Positions 33,468 to 42,115 are shown, numbered from the stretch's first letter. The stretch is 45,923 bases of DNA from an uncultured Eubacteriales bacterium (GCA_951800645.1 CATOIK010000019.1:1-45923); one strand, 5' to 3'. Numbers and translations are program-made. Notes: generated by a model from the sequence alone, not told the origin.

Positions 33468-34772
33468 ATGGCTGATTTGATTGTAACCAATGTATCGGTG
33501 CTGATGAAGGACGGACATATCCGCCCCCATCAGGATGTAACGATAACCGGCGGTATCATCAGCGCCATAGAAGACGCTGCATCCTCCCAAGCCGGAGACT
33601 GCCGCCGAATAGACGGTCAGGACAAGCTGCTTATGCCGGGGTTGGCTGACAGCCATATGCACACCGGCCAGCAGCTTTTAAAGGGACGAGTGTTGGATGA
33701 GCTGCCCATGATCTGGACCCGGATCATGCTGCCGTTTGAAAGTACCCTGACGCCAGAGCTGATGAAGCTTAGCGCTGAGTTGGCTGCCCTGGAGATGATC
33801 TGTTCCGGCACCACTGCCTTTGTGGACGCCGGAAGCTACCACATGGAGGAGGCCGCCGCAGTCTATGGCCAGTCCGGTCTTCGTGGTCTGCTCTCTGCCT
33901 CCACCATGGACGAAGACGGCCTTCCTGCCTCCATTGCCAGCACAGCAGATGAGGCATTAGCTATGACCGACCGCCTGTGGGATGTTTGTCAGAACTTTCC
34001 TCGCCTAAAGACAGCTTACTCTCTCCGATCCTTAATTTCCTGTTCTGAGGAATTGATCCAGAAGGTTTCCTGCCGAGCCAGGGAGCGAGGTGCTTTGCTA
34101 CAGGCCCACATGAATGAATACCCGGGAGAGATCAATTTCTTCCTGCAGCGAAAACAGCTTAGACCTGCAGAATATCTGGACTCTCTTGGTGTCTTAGGAC
34201 CCCACTTTATCAGTGCCCACAGTCTGCTTCTCTCTGAGTCGGAGAAGGAGCTTTACCAGAAGCATCAGGTAAAGGTGTGCCACTGCCCCTTCAGCAACTG
34301 TGGAAAAGGGGTTCCCGACACTCCCTCTCTCCTTCAGAAAGGCATCTGCGTTGGTCTGGGTACGGACGGAGCGGCTCACGGCGGCTTAAGCCTGTGGAAC
34401 GAGATGAAGATCTTCCGTTCTGTCATGAATCTGGCCTATGGGGTTCCCCAGGGAAATCCTGCCATTATGCCAGCCTCCCAGGTGATTGCCATGGCTACGG
34501 AAAACGGCTACCGGCTTATGGGGGAACCGGAAGGCGGCGTCATTGCACCTGGAAAGAAAGCAGATTTTATCACCCTTTCCCTGCGCCGCCCCCACATCTT
34601 CCCCACTGGAAATCTTGTCAACACTCTGCTGGAGTGCGTCACTGGCGGAGATGTACAGGACATGGTTGTTGACGGCCAGGTGCTGATGGAAAACCGTCAG
34701 GTATTGACTTTAGATGAAGAACGCATCCTTTTTGATGCCGAAAACTATCTGAGAAGGCAGAATCTGCTATAA
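33468..34772 (+). CDS. Amidohydrolase (SsnA/MtaD-like aminohydrolase superfamily)
   Basis: This 434-residue enzyme has amidohydrolase metal ligands: HMH in LADSHMHTGQQL, His in LQAHMNEYPGE, His in HFISAHSLLL, and Asp in GLGTDGAAHGG. The N- and C-terminal beta domain is intact (VIAPGKKADFITLSL). It may deaminate or hydrolyse a heterocyclic compound. It is distinct from the MtaD-type enzyme in the window: the HxH context and the Ser/Thr-rich loops differ. SD AAGGAGG precedes the ATG. Substrate is unknown; the transporter genes upstream suggest an imported compound. Confidence 0.87.
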   Translation: MADLIVTNVSVLMKDGHIRPHQDVTITGGIISAIEDAASSQAGDCRRIDGQDKLLMPGLADSHMHTGQQLLKGRVLDELPMIWTRIMLPFESTLTPELMKLSAELAALEMICSGTTAFVDAGSYHMEEAAAVYGQSGLRGLLSASTMDEDGLPASIASTADEALAMTDRLWDVCQNFPRLKTAYSLRSLISCSEELIQKVSCRARERGALLQAHMNEYPGEINFFLQRKQLRPAEYLDSLGVLGPHFISAHSLLLSESEKELYQKHQVKVCHCPFSNCGKGVPDTPSLLQKGICVGLGTDGAAHGGLSLWNEMKIFRSVMNLAYGVPQGNPAIMPASQVIAMATENGYRLMGEPEGGVIAPGKKADFITLSLRRPHIFPTGNLVNTLLECVTGGDVQDMVVDGQVLMENRQVLTLDEERILFDAENYLRRQNLL

Positions 34773-34783
34773 CTCTGTTTCTC

Positions 34784-34873
34784 ATGCCCCCTGTCAACCT
34801 GCTGGTAGGTATCTGTGTTGGCATCTGCTTCTCTGCCTTTCCGGTATTCGGCATATTAGGTTCTGTCATCTAG
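34784..34873 (+). pseudogene. Possible permease-tail remnant or tiny membrane peptide
   Basis: Eleven bases after the amidohydrolase stop, an ATG opens a 29-codon hydrophobic frame (PPVNLLVGICVGICFSAFP then VFGILGSVI). It has no SD. The frame stays open upstream into the amidohydrolase end. It looks like the last membrane helix of a permease left by a deletion. A chance frame is quite possible. Confidence 0.25.
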
Positions 34874-34891
34874 TTTGCAGATCAAAAAGAA

Positions 34892-34935
34892 TTCGGCGGT
34901 TCCCGGGAAAGGGAACCGCCGAAAATTTTATTTCA
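34892..34935 (+). terminator. Strong terminator of the DUF3100-amidohydrolase operon
   Basis: A perfect 13-bp stem (TTCGGCGGTTCCC at 34892-34904, GGGAACCGCCGAA at 34911-34923) is followed by AATTTTATTT on the plus strand. Confidence 0.92.
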
Positions 34936-34995
34936 TACGAAAGTTCGCCCTATGAAACAAAAACGCTCCGCGAGATGCGCACTTCGCGCTTAAGG
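34926..34995 (-). repeat. Hairpin-rich dispersed repeat, copy 2 (inverted)
   Basis: This is the reverse complement of bases 1-70 with two differences. It begins inside the T tail of the preceding terminator and lies between the convergent amidohydrolase and nrdD genes. Read on the minus strand, a GC-rich part runs into GCGTTTTTGTTT, so it probably also terminates nrdD transcripts. Confidence 0.85.
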
Positions 34996-35000
34996 AAAAT

Positions 35001-35056
35001 GTCTGCTGACGCAGACGCGCTCCGGCGCGAGAGTCCGGTGAACCGGACTCTTTTTT
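35001..35056. terminator. Three consecutive hairpins after nrdD
   Basis: GTCTGC/GCAGAC (35001-35016), CGCGC/GCGCG (35016-35029) and GAGTCCGG/CCGGACTC (35031-35050) follow each other without gaps. The last has six T residues on the plus strand (35051-35056), which makes it a classic plus-strand terminator. On the minus strand it begins four bases past the nrdD stop codon but has no T run; the adjoining repeat supplies one. Confidence 0.7.
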
Positions 35057-37421
35057 ATAATCTCTGTTCTGCAAATTTCCGAATATTGGACGCGTTCACA
35101 AACTTCTCTATCTTTCCATCCTTCACTACCACCAGCGTTGGTGCCTGCATAATGCCAAACTCCGCCGTCAGCTCCGGATTCTCCTCTGCATCCACCACCT
35201 CATAGCTTACATTCTTTAAAAACTCTTTGGCTGCCCGGCAGTTGGGACAGGTCTTGGTAGTAAACAGATACACCCCATTTCCTGCTGCTCCCGCAGGTAC
35301 ATGAATCTCCAGAGTCTCTGCATTGCTTCTGTCCTTCTTCTTCAGTACAGAATGGGCTGCATCGTAGGTAGTACGATTCTTGTACTCCTGGGTCTTGCCC
35401 TCGTTCCAGTTCTTCACCGGACGATAATAACCGGTAATACGGCTGTAAACTTCTGCATCACGGCCGCAGATGGGGCAGGTAAAATGCTCCCCGATCAGAT
35501 AGCCGTGCTCCTTACAAATAGAGTAAGTAGGAGACAAGGTATAGTAAGGCAGACGATAATTCTCTGCAATGGTGCGCACCAGAACAGCCGCTGCCTTCCA
35601 ATCCGGCAGCTTCTCTCCCAGGAATGCATGGAACACCGTACCGGAGGTATAGAGAGTCTGCAGCTCATCCTGAATGTCCAATGCCTCAAATACATCTGCA
35701 GTGTAATCCACCGGCAGGTGAGAGCTGTTGGTGTAGTAAGGCGTATCGCCTTTGCATCCGGCCGTCTTAATGTCCGGATACCGTTTTACATCGTGCTTTG
35801 CCAAACGATAGGTAGTAGACTCTGCCGGAGTTGCCTCCAGATTGTAAAGGTCTCCATATTCTTCCTGATACTGTACCAGCCGCTCCCGCATATGGTTCAG
35901 CACATCCTTGGTAAACTGCTGGGTTTTCTCATCAGTCATGTCCTTACCCAGCCATTTTGCATTCAGTCCCACCTCGTTCATACCAATGAGGCCGATGGTG
36001 GAGAAATGATTTTCAAAGGAGCCTAAATACCGTTTGGTATAGGGATACAGACCGCCGTTTAACAGCTTGGTGATAACTTCCCGCTTTACCTTTAAGGAAC
36101 GGGCCCCAATGTCCATCATATGGTTCAGCCGGTCGTAAAAATCCTCCTCATCCTTTGCCAGATAAGCGATTCTGGGCATATTGATGGTAACCACGCCTAC
36201 GGAACCAGTGCTTTCTCCGGAGCCAAAGAAGCCGCCGGTTTTCTTCCGCAGCTCCCGCAAATCCAGGCGCAGACGGCAGCACATGCTCCGCACATCGCTG
36301 GGCTGCATATCGCTGTTGATGTAGTTGGAAAAATAGGGAGTGCCGTACTTGGCCGTCATCTCAAACAGCAGCCGGTTGTTCTCTGTATCGGACCAGTCAA
36401 AATTCCGGGTGATGGAGTAGGTAGGAATGGGGTACTGGAAGCCCCGTCCATTGGCGTCTCCATCAATCATGGTCTCAATGAAAGCCTTGTTGACCATGTC
36501 CATCTCCCGCTTGCAGTCCTTGTACTTAAAATCCATTTCTCTGCCTCCCACAATGGCCGGAAGTTCCGCCATATCATCCGGAACCGTCCAGTCCAGGGTG
36601 ATGTTGGAGAAGGGGGCCTGGGTGCCCCAGCGGCTGGGAGTGTTCACTCCATAGATAAAGGACTCAATGCACTTCTTTACCTCATTATAGGAAAGGTTGT
36701 CTGCCTTGACAAAGGGGGCTAAGTATGTATCAAAGGAAGAAAAGGCCTGTGCCCCTGCCCATTCATTCTGCATGATCCCCAGAAAGTTTACCATCTGGTT
36801 GCACAGCACAGAAAGGTGCTTGGCCGGAGATGAGGTAATCTTTCCTGGGATCCCCCCCAGCCCTTCCTGAATCAACTGCTTTAAGGACCAGCCGGCGCAG
36901 TAGCCGGTCAGCATGGACAAATCGTGAATGTGGATGTCCGCGTTCCGGTGGGCCTCTGCAATCTCCTGGTCATAAATCTCCGACAGCCAGTAATTGGCAG
37001 TGATCGCACCAGAGTTGCTTAAAATCAGGCCGCCTACCGAGTAGGTAACGGTAGAATTCTCTTTTACACGCCAGTCCTCCACCTTCACATAGCTGTTTAC
37101 CACATCCTTGTAATCCAGGATGGTGTTTTTCATGTTGCGGATTTTCTCCCGCTGCTTCCGGTACAGGATGTAGGCCTTGGCGACATCTGTGTAGCCAGTC
37201 TGTTCCAGCACATGCTCCACGCTGTCCTGAATCTGCTCCACAGAGATTTTTCCCTCCTCCATTTTTTCCTGGAAGTCCGATGTTACCCGCAGAGATAAAA
37301 GCTCCAGAATCTCGTTGTTGTATTCCTTTCCGGTTGCCTTAAATGCTTTCTTGATGGCGCCGGTAATCTTCCCTAAATTAAACTCTGCAATCTCCCCATC
37401 CCGCTTTACCACATAAATCAT
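35055..37421 (-). CDS. nrdD: Anaerobic ribonucleotide reductase NrdD with C-terminal redoxin domain
   Basis: This 788-residue glycyl-radical enzyme reduces ribonucleoside triphosphates without oxygen. An ATP-cone (about 1-95) is followed by the catalytic barrel with the active-site Cys region (RSMCCRLRLDL), then a zinc-site part (CPICG, C649/C652) and the glycyl-radical loop SRITGYYRPVKNWNEG (Gly664). Unusually, residues 716-788 form a thioredoxin/glutaredoxin-like domain with CPNC at 725-728 and a cis-Pro loop (MQAPTL). The redoxin may supply electrons in cis. The activase gene nrdG is not adjacent. Confidence 0.96.
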   Translation of the reverse strand: MIYVVKRDGEIAEFNLGKITGAIKKAFKATGKEYNNEILELLSLRVTSDFQEKMEEGKISVEQIQDSVEHVLEQTGYTDVAKAYILYRKQREKIRNMKNTILDYKDVVNSYVKVEDWRVKENSTVTYSVGGLILSNSGAITANYWLSEIYDQEIAEAHRNADIHIHDLSMLTGYCAGWSLKQLIQEGLGGIPGKITSSPAKHLSVLCNQMVNFLGIMQNEWAGAQAFSSFDTYLAPFVKADNLSYNEVKKCIESFIYGVNTPSRWGTQAPFSNITLDWTVPDDMAELPAIVGGREMDFKYKDCKREMDMVNKAFIETMIDGDANGRGFQYPIPTYSITRNFDWSDTENNRLLFEMTAKYGTPYFSNYINSDMQPSDVRSMCCRLRLDLRELRKKTGGFFGSGESTGSVGVVTINMPRIAYLAKDEEDFYDRLNHMMDIGARSLKVKREVITKLLNGGLYPYTKRYLGSFENHFSTIGLIGMNEVGLNAKWLGKDMTDEKTQQFTKDVLNHMRERLVQYQEEYGDLYNLEATPAESTTYRLAKHDVKRYPDIKTAGCKGDTPYYTNSSHLPVDYTADVFEALDIQDELQTLYTSGTVFHAFLGEKLPDWKAAAVLVRTIAENYRLPYYTLSPTYSICKEHGYLIGEHFTCPICGRDAEVYSRITGYYRPVKNWNEGKTQEYKNRTTYDAAHSVLKKKDRSNAETLEIHVPAGAAGNGVYLFTTKTCPNCRAAKEFLKNVSYEVVDAEENPELTAEFGIMQAPTLVVVKDGKIEKFVNASNIRKFAEQRL

Positions 37422-37500
37422 ACGATGCTTCTCCTTTCCTGCCCTGCCCAGCTTCCCCTGGCAGGTGCCTGCCGTCCCCTCAAAAGAGCGCTATGGGGTC

Positions 37501-37570
37501 ATTATAGCAGAATAAAGCAAAAAGCACAATATCTAGTTCTTCTAATTGGCGAAGTTTCAAGATATTGTGC
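37501..37570 (-). promoter_or_regulatory. nrdD promoter with NrdR-like double operator, also the hflX terminator
   Basis: Minus-strand promoter TTGTGC (37524-37529), 17 bases, TATAAT (37501-37506). Two 16-bp NrdR-box-like sites lie at 37524-37539 (GCACAATATCTAGTTC, close to the consensus) and, inverted, at 37555-37570, with a 15-base gap; this is the usual NrdR spacing of about three helical turns. The same 11-bp arms GCACAATATCT/AGATATTGTGC form a hairpin with a T tract on the minus strand, 48 bases after hflX, so they can also end the hflX transcript. Confidence 0.75.
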
Positions 37571-37617
37571 CTCTTTTGTATTTTTATGATATTTACTTAT
37601 AAATCCGATTTCTATGG

Positions 37618-38877
37618 TTATTTCTGCTTTTCTATCAGTCCGGCAAAGATTTCCGCCGGAACATACGCTTTTACAAGGATTCCGTCCCCTTGATACTCCT
37701 CGCTTAACAGCTCCCCATATTTGCGGATTGTCTGAATCTTTCCTGCCTCCTGGTAAGAAAACAGCCGTTCCAGATATACTTTCTGACTTCTCAAAATTGT
37801 TTCCAAAGTATTTATAAGCTCATCTAATCCCTGTCCAGTGCGGGCAGAAATCTGCACCTGATAATCTGACTGCAAATCCCTGGGGAATTCACTGTCTTCC
37901 TTTTGGTCGATTTTATTAAAGACGGTGACAACCACCTTGTCCTCCACCTTCAGCTCCCGCAGGGTTTCATAAACTACATGCATCTGCATGTCCATATTGG
38001 GATTGGAACAGTCCACCACATGGAGAATGATGTCGCTGTAACGGGCCTCCTCCAGGGTGCTCTTAAAGGCCTCGATCAGATGATGAGGCAGCTTCCGGAT
38101 AAAACCGACTGTATCGGTTAAAAGGATCTGCTGGCCGCTTTCCAACTCCAGGGCGCGGGTAGTTGGATCCAAAGTGGCAAACAGCTTGTCCTCTGCCAAA
38201 ATCCCTGCGTCTGTCAAACGGTTTAATAAGGTGGATTTTCCTGCATTGGTGTAGCCTACGATTGCAGCCACCGGAGTGTGCATCTTATCCCGCTGGCTGC
38301 GGATTACTTCCCGGTGCCGTTTTACTGCCTCCAGCTCTGTCTTTAACTGGCCAATCCGCTCATGAATTAACCGGCGGTCCATCTCCAGCTTTTTCTCACC
38401 CGGACCTCTGGTTCCAATGCCGCCGCCCAAACGGGACAGGGAGCTTCTAAGACCTACCAGTCTTGCAGCCCGGTATTTTAACTGGGCCAGCTCTACCTGG
38501 ATCTTTCCCTCGCTGGTGCTGGCTCTGCCGGCAAAAATATCCAGAATAACCATCGTCCGATCCATAACCTTAGTATCCAGCGCATCCTCTAAATTCCGCA
38601 GCTGGGCCGGAGAAAGCTCATCATCGCACACCACACCGGTGGCATTTAATTCCCAGATGCGCTCCCGTACCTCGTCAATTTTCCCTTTTCCCAGATAAGT
38701 GCCCGGATGCACCCGCTCCCGGTTCTGCATAATCTTATCCACCGTAACGCCGCCGGCTGTCTTTACCAGCTCCTCTAATTCATCTAAAGAAGCGGCTGTA
38801 TCATCTTCATCACTGGTGCTGACGGCAATCAGAATCACTCTCTCCTCTACTTCTTTTATATCAAATAATTCTGCCAT
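37618..38877 (-). CDS. hflX: GTPase HflX
   Basis: This 419-residue ribosome-associated GTPase splits or rescues stalled ribosomes under stress. The N-terminal HflX domain includes GKGKIDEVRE and the glycine-rich GGGIGTRGPGEKKLE. The G domain has P-loop GYTNAGKST, switch LLTDTVGFI and NKID. The ATG at 38877 follows AGGAG; the frame continues upstream for 40 codons without an SD and is rejected. Confidence 0.95.
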   Translation of the reverse strand: MAELFDIKEVEERVILIAVSTSDEDDTAASLDELEELVKTAGGVTVDKIMQNRERVHPGTYLGKGKIDEVRERIWELNATGVVCDDELSPAQLRNLEDALDTKVMDRTMVILDIFAGRASTSEGKIQVELAQLKYRAARLVGLRSSLSRLGGGIGTRGPGEKKLEMDRRLIHERIGQLKTELEAVKRHREVIRSQRDKMHTPVAAIVGYTNAGKSTLLNRLTDAGILAEDKLFATLDPTTRALELESGQQILLTDTVGFIRKLPHHLIEAFKSTLEEARYSDIILHVVDCSNPNMDMQMHVVYETLRELKVEDKVVVTVFNKIDQKEDSEFPRDLQSDYQVQISARTGQGLDELINTLETILRSQKVYLERLFSYQEAGKIQTIRKYGELLSEEYQGDGILVKAYVPAEIFAGLIEKQK

Positions 38878-38905
38878 GCATTCTCCTGTTTTGTTCTTAT
38901 TTCCG

Positions 38906-39844
38906 TTACTGACCGTTGTTTCCCTGCCGGGTTCGCAAAAAGGCAAGCTCTCTCTGAACCTGCTCATCTTCTCCGTACTGGGCAGCATAAGCTTCAAACA
39001 ATTCTAAAGCTTTGGCATAATCTCCCATCTTTTCATAGACAACGGCCTCATTAAAACTTAAATCCCGGACTGCAGAGCTGTCGGGGAATCCTCTGCCCAG
39101 GGCGATGGCTGCCAGCGCCTCCTCATACTGTCCGGCCTCAATCTGATCCACAGCCATCCGGTTGTAAACCTGGCTCTGCAGCACCTCCATAGACAATGCT
39201 TCCTCGTAAGCTCCCTGCTCCATCAAACAGAGCACAACGCCTTCTTTTGCCAGCTCATTGTCCTTATCATCCTCTGACAAAAGCCGGTAGGTTTCCAGCG
39301 CCTTTTCATAAGCGCCCTGTCTATATTCTGCCTCCGCCCGGTTTAACAATACATCTGTTTCAAATTTTCCGATGCGGCCCCCTGGCTTTAAGGCGCTGTC
39401 AAAGGCAGCGATAGCATCCTCGTAATTTCCTGCCGCTGCCGCCGCCACACCGGCTTCAGCAAATTCCTTCCGCTCCTTACTGTCCTGCCAGCGAAAGACG
39501 CCGAATATGGCGCCGCCAATCAATAAAAGCAGGGCGAGCACAGCGGTTGTCAGCAGCATCTGCTGCTGTCTGCGCTTCCTCCGGCGCCTTGCCATAGCCC
39601 TGGCTCTGGCTTCCCGGTTGCAGGAAGTTCCAGTTCCGCCGGGGCGCTCCGGGCGATAAATCCGGCGGGACTGGGACTGATCTTCTTCAGGCCGATAAGG
39701 CCGGCGGGACTGGGACTGGCCTGGAACCTGCCCGGCCCCCGGCCGAACCGGCTGTCCGCCGTTTCTATGGTTTCCTGCATACTGGCTTTCCCCCCGGAAC
39801 CTGGGGCGCTCCGTCCTTTTTTCTTCCTGCTGGTATCTGTCCAT
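38906..39844 (-). CDS. TPR-repeat membrane protein
   Basis: This 312-residue protein has a very basic, repetitive N-terminal cytoplasmic region (SQSRRPYRPEEDQ, then SQSRRIYRPE), an Arg-rich stop (RRRRKRRQQQ, about 87-96), one membrane segment (about 97-117), and an extracytoplasmic C-terminal part made of tetratricopeptide repeats (AGNYEDAIAAFDSAL, QGAYEKALETYRLL, AGQYEEALAAIALG, MGDYAKALELFEAYA). TPRs bind partner proteins; no specific role is known. It lies eight bases after dut in the scpA-scpB-dut run. Confidence 0.85.
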   Translation of the reverse strand: MDRYQQEEKRTERPRFRGESQYAGNHRNGGQPVRPGAGQVPGQSQSRRPYRPEEDQSQSRRIYRPERPGGTGTSCNREARARAMARRRRKRRQQQMLLTTAVLALLLLIGGAIFGVFRWQDSKERKEFAEAGVAAAAAGNYEDAIAAFDSALKPGGRIGKFETDVLLNRAEAEYRQGAYEKALETYRLLSEDDKDNELAKEGVVLCLMEQGAYEEALSMEVLQSQVYNRMAVDQIEAGQYEEALAAIALGRGFPDSSAVRDLSFNEAVVYEKMGDYAKALELFEAYAAQYGEDEQVQRELAFLRTRQGNNGQ

Positions 39845-39852
39845 GCTTCGCT

Positions 39853-40287
39853 CTACTTTCTTCCGGTGCTGCCAATGCCGCCCCGGTCCTCATGGTCTAA
39901 GCTTTCCACTTCTTCAAACTGAATCGCCGGCTGATGCTCCATAATCCGGAACTGGCAAATCCGGTCTCCTGTATGAATCTGGGCGTCCCGCAGGGCATAG
40001 GCCGGGAAAAACCACTGGTCGTTATCTCCGCAGTAGGTCTCGTCAATCACACCCATGTGGTTTGTCTGGATAATACCGAAATTCTTGTAAGTGCTGCTTC
40101 TGGGTACTACATGAGCCTCATACCCTTTTGGCAGCTCCATGGCAACCCCAAGAGGAATCAGCTTAAATTCCCCTGCCTTCATCGTAATATCCTCTGCCGC
40201 CCGCAAATCAATCCAGTCCGACTTGCCTCCAATGTAGGCCAGCTTTTCAATTTTATCTGTAAAATATTTAATCTTAATCTTTGGCAT
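39853..40287 (-). CDS. dut: dUTP diphosphatase-family protein
   Basis: This 144-residue enzyme hydrolyses dUTP to dUMP, keeping uracil out of DNA and feeding dTMP synthesis. Family motifs are seen: DLRAAEDI (1), [11 protein letters not shown] (2), [14 protein letters not shown] (3), GDRICQFRI (4) and the Gly-rich [10 protein letters not shown] tail (5). Motif 3 has ETYCGD where the classic form has YRG, so it is a divergent but probably active member. Its start overlaps scpB by 14 bases. Confidence 0.9.
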   Translation of the reverse strand: MPKIKIKYFTDKIEKLAYIGGKSDWIDLRAAEDITMKAGEFKLIPLGVAMELPKGYEAHVVPRSSTYKNFGIIQTNHMGVIDETYCGDNDQWFFPAYALRDAQIHTGDRICQFRIMEHQPAIQFEEVESLDHEDRGGIGSTGRK

Positions 40288-41137
40288 CCTCGTGATTCTC
40301 CTCTGTCAGTTCTGTACCTTCTTCTGCCTCTGGTTCTGTACCTTCTTCTGCCTCTGGTTTTCCATCTGCGTCCACTGCCGCTGCCTCATCCCCGGCTTCC
40401 CCCTGGTTATATTCTCCCAGCTTCATCTGCAGTTCTTCTTCCACTTCCTGCTTAATTTCTTCTTCCAGCTCCGGATTCATCGTAGGCAGGTCTGTCGTGG
40501 AGCCTACTCCAAACCGGCGCAGAAATTCCTCGGTAGTGGCAAACAATGCCGGCCGCCCCGGAGCATCCATCCGTCCTGCCTCATAAATCAGGCCATACTC
40601 CACCAGACGGTTTACTGCATGATCCGATGACACGCCCCGAATCCTGGAAATCTCCATCTTGGTAACCGGCTGTTTATAGGCGATGATGGAAAGAGTCTCC
40701 AGCACCACATCCGTCAGCACATGCTTTTTCGGCGCTGACGCCACCCGGATCAGATTTTCATAAAACTTAGCCTGGGTACTCATCTGATAAGCATTTTCCA
40801 GAGTGATGATCTGCATCCCCCGGTTTTCCTGCTGATACCGGCGCTGCAGGTTTTCCACCACCCGTTTAGCCACTGCCTCGCTCTGGTCAATGGCTACAGC
40901 CAACTGCCGCAGCTCCACAGAGTTTCCCATGGTAAACAAAACCGCCTCTACAATGGCTTCCCAGTCGCTGGCCGGGTAAATCCCGCCTGTACCTACTGCC
41001 TCAGACTTAGCCTGCGCTGCCGCCTCAAACTGCTTCTCCTGTTTATCCAATTCCTCCTGGACCTCCATTTCCGCATGCCGCGCTTCAATGGCCGCCAGGT
41101 CAAAGTCTTCCTCGTCATCTTCAAACAGACTTCCCAT
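40274..41137 (-). CDS. scpB: Segregation and condensation protein B
   Basis: This 287-residue protein joins ScpA and Smc in the condensin complex that compacts and separates chromosomes. The winged-helix core is at about 55-215 ([20 protein letters not shown], then [17 protein letters not shown]). It is longer than usual because of an acidic N-terminal (about 1-50) and a C-terminal Glu-rich extension with PEAEEGTE repeated twice. It follows scpA by nine bases. Confidence 0.95.
   Translation of the reverse strand: MGSLFEDDEEDFDLAAIEARHAEMEVQEELDKQEKQFEAAAQAKSEAVGTGGIYPASDWEAIVEAVLFTMGNSVELRQLAVAIDQSEAVAKRVVENLQRRYQQENRGMQIITLENAYQMSTQAKFYENLIRVASAPKKHVLTDVVLETLSIIAYKQPVTKMEISRIRGVSSDHAVNRLVEYGLIYEAGRMDAPGRPALFATTEEFLRRFGVGSTTDLPTMNPELEEEIKQEVEEELQMKLGEYNQGEAGDEAAAVDADGKPEAEEGTEPEAEEGTELTEENHEDAKD
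40310..40357 (-). repeat. 24-bp tandem repeat (2 units) in scpB
   Basis: Two identical 24-bp units (40310-40333 and 40334-40357) encode the repeated PEAEEGTE block in the C-terminal tail of ScpB. Perfect identity suggests a recent duplication. Confidence 0.9.
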
Positions 41138-41146
41138 ACTGCTCCT

Positions 41147-41944
41147 TTATCCCTCCAGATCCTCAAGGCCTGTCAAATCCAGCTCGCTTTCCTCGCCCTC
41201 AGCCTCTAAAATCTCCATTTCCATATCGTCAAAGGTGTGTTCCTGGGTCAGATGGATTTTTCCCATCTTCATCAGCTCCAGTACCGCCAGGAAGGTTACC
41301 ACCACTTCCATCTTATCGCTCTGCCGCTCCAGCATCTGACGGAAGCTGAACTTCCGATGCTTTCTGGCAAAGCCCATTACATCCACAATCTTGGTTTCGA
41401 TGCTTACCGGTTCCTTTTTGATGGTTCCGAAATTACTTCGGATAGGGTCCACCTTCTCCTGCTGCCGCTTCATCACAGATTCAAAGATGCGCTGCAGCTT
41501 TGCCAAAGTCAATCCGTCCAGCAGATTATCCAGATCCACCGGCGGCTCATACCTGGCTACCTCTTTAGGCACCGTTGGCTTCTTAAACAGAAGCCCTCCC
41601 GCCTGCTCCTCCATGTCGGAAAGCTCCTGGGCCATCAGCTTATACTGCTTGTACTCCAGCAAACGGGCCACCAGCTCTGCTCTGGGATCTTCTTCCTCTC
41701 CTTCTTCATTGACCTCCGCAGGCAGAAGCATCCGGGATTTAATGTCCAAAAGAGTGGCCGCCATCACCAAAAAATCACTGACTACATTTAAATCCTCCCG
41801 ATCCATCTGAGCCACATAGTCCAGATACTGCCTGGTAATCTCCGCAATCGGGATGTCATAAATGTCCACCTTGTTCTTGTCAATCAGATGCAAGAGCAAG
41901 TCCAGAGGACCCTCAAATTTTTCCAATTTATAAGATATTGCCAT
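41147..41944 (-). CDS. scpA: Segregation and condensation protein A
   Basis: This 265-residue kleisin bridges the Smc heads. The N-terminal domain begins YKLEKFEGPLDLLLHLIDKN with KVDIYDIPIAEITRQYL; a helical middle (DLLDGLTLAKLQRIFESVM) and a C-terminal winged helix (FLAVLELMKMGKIHLTQE) follow. Length and order with scpB are normal. The 171 bases upstream (41945-42115) hold the neighbouring gene's terminator and no other feature I can support. Confidence 0.96.
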   Translation of the reverse strand: MAISYKLEKFEGPLDLLLHLIDKNKVDIYDIPIAEITRQYLDYVAQMDREDLNVVSDFLVMAATLLDIKSRMLLPAEVNEEGEEEDPRAELVARLLEYKQYKLMAQELSDMEEQAGGLLFKKPTVPKEVARYEPPVDLDNLLDGLTLAKLQRIFESVMKRQQEKVDPIRSNFGTIKKEPVSIETKIVDVMGFARKHRKFSFRQMLERQSDKMEVVVTFLAVLELMKMGKIHLTQEHTFDDMEMEILEAEGEESELDLTGLEDLEG

Positions 41945-42061
41945 AGCTTTCCTGCCTTATCCCACGCTTAGCCAACAGGCTCAAAAACAGGCTTATAAGC
42001 AAACTTAACGCCTGTATTTGAACCAGTTTTCCCACTATCTCAAACTGTAACCTAGTATATC

Positions 42062-42100
42062 AAAAACCTCCCCTTCTGTAAACCACAGAAAGCAGAGGTT
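42062..42100 (-). terminator. Terminator of the metallophosphoesterase operon
   Basis: Outer arms AACCTC (42065-42070) and GAGGTT (42095-42100) with a long inner stem (TTCTGT/ACAGAA, one wobble) run into five T residues on the minus strand. It starts 15 bases after the phosphoesterase stop. Confidence 0.85.
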
Positions 42101-42115
42101 CTTGCTTCTATTCTA

